Source: Anaerolineae bacterium
GTDB taxonomy: Bacteria > Chloroflexota > Anaerolineae > Aggregatilineales > Phototrophicaceae
NCBI GenBank assembly: GCA_025454725.1
Contig: JALONW010000008.1
Span: 1-39,576 of the forward strand
DNA length: 39,576 nucleotides
Reading direction: 5' to 3'
Shown here: one piece after another, positions 34,801 through 39,576 of the stretch
Position numbering within the stretch: position 1 is the first letter of the stretch
Layout: each line of letters starts with the position of its first letter
Notes under the pieces: model-generated
Seen by the model: only the letters and a program-made list of their open reading frames with translations
Databases searched by the model: none
What the model was told of the DNA's origin: nothing
Made by a program: the position numbers and the translations under genes

Positions 34801-35578
34801 GTTCCTTGTTCAGCATTTTGTGGATGAGGTCATCCATCGCCTCTGGCACGTCGTTTCGGAAGGTCGAAAGCGGCGGCGGCTCGGCCCCGAAGATGTTGGA
34901 AAGGGTCTCGGTCAGGCGCTCAGACTGGAACGGGTGGCGGCCTGCCAGCATGGTGTACATTACCAGCCCCAGCGACCAGATGTCGGCGCGCTCGTCGGCA
35001 GATGAACCGCTCAGGACTTCCGGCGCAGCCCATTCGACCGTGCCGCCGGGCATCGCGTCACCGACCGTCAGGCGCTCGCGGTTCTTGAGCAGCGCCGTCC
35101 CAAAATCGGTCAGCTTGGGCGTCCCCGATGACATCACCAAAATGTTGCTGGGCTTTAAGTCGCGGTGAACGATGCGGAGGTGATGGGCGCGGGCGAGCGC
35201 GTCCACGATTTCAATCGCCAAGCCCAGCGCCCGGTTATACGGCAGCGCGCCATAGCCCTCAATCATCTTGGCGAGGCTGCCGCCGTCCACGTATTCCAGC
35301 ACAAGGTGGTAAATACCCGCCGTCTCGAAGGTGTCGAGCAGCTTGACGATGTTGGGATGGTCGAGCTGGCGCAGCGCCTCGCCCTCGCGGATGACGCGGG
35401 CGCGCAGCGAGGGGTCGGTGGTCAACGCTTCGGGCAAGAGGTGCTTGACCGCGACAATCTGGCCGGTCTGGAGGTCGGTGGCCTTAAATACAGCACCCAT
35501 CCCGCCCCGTGCAATGAGGCTTTCAAGGCGGTAACGGTCATGCAGAATTTTGTTTGGATTGGTCGAATCGCTGGACAT
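31847..35578 (-). CDS. Ser/Thr protein kinase - STAND NTPase - TPR protein, kinase motifs intact
   Basis: 1243 residues. Kinase domain at about 16-280: glycine loop ARGGMGAVF, VAVK Lys45, HRDLKPSN with Asp140, LTDFGTA with Asp158, and APE in AAPEVLSG, all intact. A STAND/NB-ARC-type NTPase follows from about 310 (PAQPTAFIGRAEE): Walker A APGGMGKT at 343-350, Walker B LLVIDNFEH at 414-422, and ATTREKLDVQGEHLYSLAPL as in MalT/AfsR-like proteins. From about 650 to the end there are helical TPR-like repeats, a likely ligand or partner platform. No TM segment, so cytoplasmic. It heads a probable two-gene unit with the PBP-like gene and is divergent from its paralogue at 35834. Substrate unknown. 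Confidence 0.92.
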   Translation of the reverse strand: MSSDSTNPNKILHDRYRLESLIARGGMGAVFKATDLQTGQIVAVKHLLPEALTTDPSLRARVIREGEALRQLDHPNIVKLLDTFETAGIYHLVLEYVDGGSLAKMIEGYGALPYNRALGLAIEIVDALARAHHLRIVHRDLKPSNILVMSSGTPKLTDFGTALLKNRERLTVGDAMPGGTVEWAAPEVLSGSSADERADIWSLGLVMYTMLAGRHPFQSERLTETLSNIFGAEPPPLSTFRNDVPEAMDDLIHKMLNKEPQRRPATARLVGAQLETIAMAANTRPPSQPVNPSTSTSTSEVAIFEPKHNLPAQPTAFIGRAEEAQAVIELLETPSVRLVTLVAPGGMGKTRLALEVAERCVPYYPDGVYFVALAPLSTPEGVVTAIADSIGLAFVPDSDIRQQLLEYLHAKAMLLVIDNFEHVLAGATVVADLLRAAPQLKVLATTREKLDVQGEHLYSLAPLEIPDEDSNIPRRYSAIQLFEQGARRARPSYELTDEDLAAIISICRYVEGVPLGILLAAGWVEALTPTEIAIEIQRDPDFLETTGRDVPERQRSLRATFNYSWKLLNDDERDTLARIAVFHGGFTRDAAQAVAGTSLRSLLALASKSLLRRDPEAGSFSLHEIIRQYAAEKLDEMGLAEAVRLAHSDFYLNQLAARRTAFEGRGQLEAFRTQAAEGENLQAAVQYAVQYKRTVALVRAVHAYGLYAEFRSNRIESQTFAEPVIEVLRGLSPSPERNAVLARALAWYARLSVFFGEQRDAERSIAEARQLTPSPASAPELEALLLLVEGYVEMYYRSPVEARHILEYSGALYRQIGDRHGLSLALMGLGQACWRRTNIADRDLPRARLCHTEAIDIQRALGDRFGAAISVMNLGTVATLAGQIEDARRLLFDARNAYRDLGNTWGMASAQINWASAVLRARAYDDARTAVKEALALIERSGSAYRLLWPHTVQAQIELRAANYLPAQQLALETLHSAQDLGSEDWAATNARYAADASLALGRYDEATVRYRLSRESAQRAHLNDLMLYCTLGEALALLLNGQADAARPLFGRVQDKAVDNPNQQSAARVGLGLSALNTQDPEGAVELLTQALGEMGGRKGQAEAEWQDFQLDRWHTLALVGLCDARLALNDETGGLEALRAAAQHLRDLRHPSLVLGLAAAYADVTAALNPPERTAELTSLVLGDARAFAADQTRAQHALDKIRLNMSAWALEQAASRGRTLSLEEVIHRVMATRLDSQPKG

Positions 35579-35833
35579 CGGTCTGGTTTCCTAGAGGGTG
35601 TCAGTAGCTGTGAATGGGGGTGGCGCTGTACTGCTCCTGCCCCGTGCCGAACTTAATCTATATATTTGTTCATCATTCAATGATACCTGATGATACGGCC
35701 TCAGCCCACGAATTTGGCTGGGCGCGGTTAAAACACGCAAAACCCGCGCCAGCGCCCAAAACTGGACTATAATGTAGGAACATATTACAACCGTTCAAAC
35801 ACTCATGAGCCGAAACGAGACCCAAACGCGCCT
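35579..35833. promoter_or_regulatory. Divergent control region between the two kinase-STAND-TPR genes
   Basis: 255 bp. ATCATT-C-AATGAT (35672-35684) is a perfect 13-bp palindrome. A long imperfect hairpin spans about 35714-35760 (GGCGCGG...CCGCGCC core), directly before TATAAT (35768-35773), a consensus -10 for the plus-strand gene. For the minus-strand gene, AT-rich DNA around 35657-35668 may hold the -10. A 10-codon frame at 35805-35837 overlaps the start of the plus-strand gene (CTATGA); it may be chance. Confidence 0.45.
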
Positions 35834-37807
35834 ATGACCACCAACCCATCGCTTAAACTTCTGGCAGAGCGCTTCCGTATGGTCGAGGCCATTGGGCAGG
35901 GGAGCATGGGCGTGGTCTACCGTGGCCTCGACATCGCCATCGGCCAGCCGGTCGCCATCAAACACCTGCACCCCGAACTCATCCGCGCCGACCCGGACAA
36001 CCTGCGCCGCTTCGAGCGCGAGGTCGAGGCGCTGGGGCGGCTCAACCACCCCAACATCGTCAACCTGCACGCCAACCTCCGCGACGGTCAGGACTATTAC
36101 CTCGTGCTGGAATACCTTGAGGGCGGCGACCTGAGCGCGCTGGTGAAGCGGTCTGGCCGCCTGAGCGTCTCGCGCACCCTGCGGCTGGGCATCGAGCTGG
36201 CCGACGCACTGACCCGCGCCCACCACCTCGGCGTCGTCCACCGGGCGCTGTCGTCGGTCAACATCATGCTGGCCGGGGACGGCACGCCCAAGCTAACCGA
36301 TTTCGGCGTCGCTCGGCTGGACACGCACAAGCACCGCGCCGCCACTGGCAGGCCGCTGGGCGCGCCGGACTACCTCTCACCGGAGGCGCTGCAAGGGCTG
36401 GAATTGGACGCCCGCGCCGACCTGTGGGCGCTGGGCGTGGTCTTGTTCGAGCTGTTGGCCGGGCGGACACCGTTCAGCGCGGGGAATATCGCCACCATCC
36501 TGACCAACATCGCCACCCAGCCGCCGCAGGACCTCGAACTGCTCTGTCCAGCGGCCCCGCCCGCGCTGGTAGACCTGATTTACCGCCTGCTGACCAAAGA
36601 CCGCGAGGTGCGGGTGTCGTCGGCGCGGCGGGCGGGCGCAGAGATGGAACAAATTTTGACCGGGATTGAAGCTGGGATGAATACGCCCCTCCCACAGGCG
36701 GCGGGCGGCCTCGACCGCTTCCGCACGCCCACGCCGCTGATGTCGGTCGCCAACCACAACTTGCCCGCTCAGGCCACCCCATTCATCGGACGCGAACGCG
36801 AGCTGAACGAGCTGAAACGGCTCATCCAAGACCCCAATGTCCGCTTAATCACGGTCATGGGGACGGGCGGCATCGGGAAGACGCGGCTGGCGCTGGCCTG
36901 CGCGCACCGGGTGGTCGGCTCATTCGTGGACGGGATTTTCTTCGTCCCGCTTGCGCCGCTGTCGTCCGCCGATGACCTCGTACAGACGCTCGGCCATACA
37001 CTGAACATGGACTTTGCGCAGGACCTTGCGCCCAAGACCCAACTGCTGGACTACCTGCGCGGGCGCGCCCTGTTTCTGGTGATGGACAATTGGGACCACC
37101 TGCTGGACGGGCTGCCGCTGCTGGCTGAAATCCTTCAGACCGCGCCACGGGTGCAGGTCTTGGCGACCTCCCGCGTCAAGCTCAACCTTCAGGGCGAGAC
37201 CATTTTCGCCATTGATGGGCTGGACTACCCGGACACTGCCAGCGAACATGGCGCACAGGACCACAGCGCCGTCGGTCTGTTCGCACAGGCCGCCCGCCGC
37301 GCCAAACCCGGCTTCGAGCTGACGCCCGACTCACTCCCGGATGTCGTCACCATTACCCAAATGTTGGAAGGGATGCCGCTGGGGATTGAGCTGGCCGCTG
37401 CATGGACAGCCACCATGACCCCGCGTGACATCGTGCGTGAGATGCGCGCCAATCTCGACTTTTTGGGCGCGGATAGCGGCGACAGCCCCGACGGACACCC
37501 TCACAGCCTACGCGCCGTATTCGAGTCATCATGGCGCTTGCTCAGTAACGATGAGCGCGAGGTGTTCGTGCGGATTGCAGTCTTCCGGGGGCGCTTCACT
37601 CGGTCGGCGGGGCAAGCCGTCTCCGGCGCAAGCATCCGCCAACTGATGGGGCTGGCGAACAAGTCGCTGCTGCGGCGCGACACTGACAGCGGAATCTACC
37701 ACATCCACGAGGTCAGCCGCCAATTTGCCGAGGAGAAGCTCACCCGTGCGCGACGCCCACGCCCGCTTCTACCTCAAGGAATTGGCCGACGTGCGGCGCG
37801 ACCTTGA
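35834..37807 (+). CDS. Pseudokinase - STAND NTPase (N-terminal part of a broken kinase-STAND-TPR gene)
   Basis: Collinear paralogue of the gene at 31847-35578: the FIGR motif falls at residue 320 and Walker A (GTGGIGKT) at 343-350 in both. In the kinase domain the glycine loop GQGSMGVVYRG, VAIK Lys43 and LTDFGVAR Asp156 are intact, but the catalytic loop reads VVHRALSSVNIML. The HRD Asp is Ala138 and the following Lys is Ser, so phosphotransfer should be lost while ATP binding is plausible. The STAND domain keeps Walker A and Walker B (LFLVMDNWDHLLD). The frame breaks near 37745, after FAEEKLT; the last ~20 codons are read-through in the wrong frame. The TPR part continues at 37746 in the +1 frame. 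Confidence 0.88.
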   Translation: MTTNPSLKLLAERFRMVEAIGQGSMGVVYRGLDIAIGQPVAIKHLHPELIRADPDNLRRFEREVEALGRLNHPNIVNLHANLRDGQDYYLVLEYLEGGDLSALVKRSGRLSVSRTLRLGIELADALTRAHHLGVVHRALSSVNIMLAGDGTPKLTDFGVARLDTHKHRAATGRPLGAPDYLSPEALQGLELDARADLWALGVVLFELLAGRTPFSAGNIATILTNIATQPPQDLELLCPAAPPALVDLIYRLLTKDREVRVSSARRAGAEMEQILTGIEAGMNTPLPQAAGGLDRFRTPTPLMSVANHNLPAQATPFIGRERELNELKRLIQDPNVRLITVMGTGGIGKTRLALACAHRVVGSFVDGIFFVPLAPLSSADDLVQTLGHTLNMDFAQDLAPKTQLLDYLRGRALFLVMDNWDHLLDGLPLLAEILQTAPRVQVLATSRVKLNLQGETIFAIDGLDYPDTASEHGAQDHSAVGLFAQAARRAKPGFELTPDSLPDVVTITQMLEGMPLGIELAAAWTATMTPRDIVREMRANLDFLGADSGDSPDGHPHSLRAVFESSWRLLSNDEREVFVRIAVFRGRFTRSAGQAVSGASIRQLMGLANKSLLRRDTDSGIYHIHEVSRQFAEEKLTRARRPRPLLPQGIGRRAARP

Positions 37808-39020
37808 AGGGCGGCGGCAGCTAGAGGTCTTGGACGAAATCGAGGCCGACCTAGAGAACATCCGCGCTGGTTGGCGCTGGGCGTCACAGCGCGGCCTACA
37901 TGATGACCTGCGCGACGGCATGTATACGTTGTGTCTGTATTTCCTGCTGCGCGGTGAACTGTCCGCCGGGGTGGAATGCCTGACTGACACAGCGGCGGCA
38001 CTGCAAACCCTGCCGCCCACGCCCAGCCGCGACTCCGCGCTTGGAGCGTCTCTGCTGTGGCAGGCGGCATTAACCATCTTGTCGGGACGCGAGGCGCGCA
38101 GTGCGCTTCCGGTCTTGGCGGCGGCGCAGCCCCTTATCGCGGCCAGCGGCGACCCGTTCCACCGAGCGCTGATGCGCTTCATCGCTGCCTACGGCCACCT
38201 GACCACTGGCGACATCGCGCAAGCGCGGGAGCGCTTCGCCGAGAGCCGCGACCTCTACACCGCCATTGGCGAAAACTATCAGGTCGCCGCTGTTTACACC
38301 AACTGGGCGCGCACCTATTGGTACCGCCTGCCACCCGGCGAGGCCGACCTCGCTCGCGCCCAGACCCTGCTCACCGAGGCGTTGGCGGCGCTGGGCGACG
38401 AGCCGGGATTGTATCTCTACGCCTATATCTTGATGAACCAATCGATGGTCGAGTCGATGCTGGGCAGCCCGCAGGCCGAGGCCTCCGCCCGTGAGGCGCT
38501 CTCGATGTACCGGCGGCTGCGGAATATGTTCGGCGTCACGTCCACGCTCAACAGCCTCGCCATCATCACCATGCAGGCTGGCCGGCTGGACGACGCCCGC
38601 CAATACGCCGCCGAAAACGTCCGTGTCCACCGACATTTGGGTGGAGCGAGTGGGTTGGTCGGCGCACTGTTGGGACAGGCGAGGGTCGAGATTGCGGCGG
38701 GCGATTACATCCGCGCCCTCAGCCTTGTCTCGCAGGCGGCGCACCTGACCCGTAGCAGCGACACCAGCACCCGCCATAAGCTGGACGTGCTGCTCCTGCG
38801 CGCCGAGGTCGAGGCTGCGCTGGGCGGGGTTGACCTCGCCTCTCGGCTGTTGGCCTATGTCGGTCAGACCCCGCAGGCCGGGTCACAACAGCGGGCGCAG
38901 GCGGGTGCGTTGACCGACCAACTGCGCGTATGGCTCTCGCCCGGAGCACTGCAAGAGGCCGCCAGCCACGCCGCCGCCGCCTCGCTGGACGAGATGGTCG
39001 CACTGGCTTCGGCCAACTGA
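37725..39020 (+). CDS. TPR-repeat C-terminal part of the broken pseudokinase-STAND gene
   Basis: True homology starts at about VRDAHARFYLKELADVRRDL (37746 onward), matching VRLAHSDFYLNQLAARRTAF of the intact paralogue. About 420 residues of paired helices follow (ALMRFIAAYGHLTTGDIAQA, RERFAESRDLYTAIGENYQV, NSLAIITMQAGRLDDARQYA), typical of TPRs. In the paralogue 8 residues (DEMGLAEA) lie between the EKL motif and VR; here only about one does, so the junction seems to have lost around 20 bases with a net frame change, more than a one-base sequencing slip would produce. If translated from 37725 alone it would be a free TPR protein. It converges on the last gene with a 7-nt gap. Confidence 0.75.
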   Translation: MPRRSSPVRDAHARFYLKELADVRRDLEGRRQLEVLDEIEADLENIRAGWRWASQRGLHDDLRDGMYTLCLYFLLRGELSAGVECLTDTAAALQTLPPTPSRDSALGASLLWQAALTILSGREARSALPVLAAAQPLIAASGDPFHRALMRFIAAYGHLTTGDIAQARERFAESRDLYTAIGENYQVAAVYTNWARTYWYRLPPGEADLARAQTLLTEALAALGDEPGLYLYAYILMNQSMVESMLGSPQAEASAREALSMYRRLRNMFGVTSTLNSLAIITMQAGRLDDARQYAAENVRVHRHLGGASGLVGALLGQARVEIAAGDYIRALSLVSQAAHLTRSSDTSTRHKLDVLLLRAEVEAALGGVDLASRLLAYVGQTPQAGSQQRAQAGALTDQLRVWLSPGALQEAASHAAAASLDEMVALASAN

Positions 39021-39027
39021 CGACCCT

Positions 39028-39576
39028 CTAGCGCTGCAACACACACACCGTCAGGCGCTCATCCGAGGCGGCGGGACAGGTACGGACAACCCCCTCACCG
39101 CCCAGCCGGAAGCCGTCCGCCCAGAAATCTGAGTCGGTCGCCTCGGCTACCACCAACCCGCACGCCTCTGGCAGCGGCACGACTTCATCCGTAAACAGCG
39201 CCACACATTCGCCCGGCGCAAGCGGCAGCACCCGCCGACCGTCCCCGTCCAACACGACGGGTAGCACGGTGCTGTACAGCGCCGCCGCGCCGAGGTCAAT
39301 TGAGTCACCCGCGCCCACCAAAGTGACATCCAGCGGCATCCACAAGTCAGGCGACGGGTTCTTGACCACCAGTACGCCGGGCGTATAGCTAAAGTACAGG
39401 TAGCGTGCGGTGGTCGGGTCGGGCGATGGAGTAACATACCCCTCGCAGACACGGGGATTGTCCGAGTCAGCAGGGACGGCGGTCTGACAATCGGCTACGG
39501 CCGCGCCCGCGATGGACAGTCTGAAAGTGGACGGTTGGGCCAGCGGCGTCCAGACATGGATTTCGCTGGTGCCAGT
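39028..39576 (-). CDS. Unrecognised protein, C-terminal part (5' end beyond window)
   Basis: The frame is open to the right edge, 182 residues visible. There are four Cys in pairs of similar context (ADCQTAVPADSDNPRVCEGY and RTCPAASDERLTVCVLQR, with a fifth Cys in GECVALF and a sixth in EACGLVV), beta-rich stretches (ARYLYFSYTPGVLVVKNPSP, WMPLDVTLVGAGDSIDLGAA) and no TM segment. Regular Cys pairs suggest a secreted or cell-surface beta-sandwich domain. I cannot assign a family. It stops 7 nt from the stop of the converging TPR gene. Confidence 0.6.
   Translation of the reverse strand, partial: TGTSEIHVWTPLAQPSTFRLSIAGAAVADCQTAVPADSDNPRVCEGYVTPSPDPTTARYLYFSYTPGVLVVKNPSPDLWMPLDVTLVGAGDSIDLGAAALYSTVLPVVLDGDGRRVLPLAPGECVALFTDEVVPLPEACGLVVAEATDSDFWADGFRLGGEGVVRTCPAASDERLTVCVLQR

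Noticed and set aside
1-39576. CRISPR array, prophage, insertion sequence or integrated element
   Set aside because: No regular spaced repeats, transposase, integrase or phage structural genes were seen.

Overview
This window is a GC-rich, gene-dense stretch of a bacterial chromosome that most likely comes from the phylum Chloroflexota (Anaerolineae or a relative). The inference rests on gene architectures rather than on any rRNA: giant kinase-STAND-TPR proteins, a penicillin-binding-protein-like protein with a long acidic cytoplasmic tail and a Pro/Thr-rich C-terminus, an LDH-like malate dehydrogenase, CrtI carotenoid desaturase, and secreted PQQ-propeller proteins. There is no phage, transposase or CRISPR array.

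Layout. 1-2.5 kb: the end of a GGDEF-EAL protein facing a membrane sensor with two PAS domains and no output domain. 2.5-6.6 kb: CrtI desaturase, a frameshifted GNAT acetyltransferase, an HNH endonuclease and a PfkB-type sugar kinase that lacks its catalytic Asp. 6.6-8.4 kb: a candidate structured RNA with its own promoter and terminator, then dnaN. 8.4-9.8 kb: mdh and a cluster of palindromes. 9.8-12.7 kb: PQQ propeller, anti-sigma factor, ECF sigma factor, tRNA-Leu(CAA). 12.9-20.1 kb: an SBP_5-type ABC importer operon (binding protein, two permeases, two ATPases, a small membrane protein) that ends with its probable GntR/HutC repressor; a perfect palindrome lies at the predicted transcription start. 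20.2-23.7 kb: tandem ammonium transporters with duplicated leaders. 23.9-27.6 kb: phosphotransferase, threonine-dehydratase-like enzyme, alpha/beta hydrolase and a divergent TetR regulator with a palindromic operator. 27.6-39.0 kb: a PBP-like protein and two divergent kinase-STAND-TPR proteins. The window ends inside an unrecognised gene.

The most interesting region is 27.6-39.0 kb. The PBP-like protein keeps the full glycosyltransferase plus transpeptidase layout, but by eye it has lost the catalytic residues of both domains. It has a cytoplasmic tail of about 448 residues and follows an apparently active Ser/Thr kinase-STAND-TPR gene on the same strand. Divergent from that kinase is a collinear paralogue whose HRD motif reads HRA, so it looks like a pseudokinase. 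I propose that active kinase, pseudokinase and pseudo-PBP form a signalling module at the cell envelope; this is inference. Three genes here (GNAT, PBP-like, second kinase) carry frame breaks that may be real or may be assembly errors.
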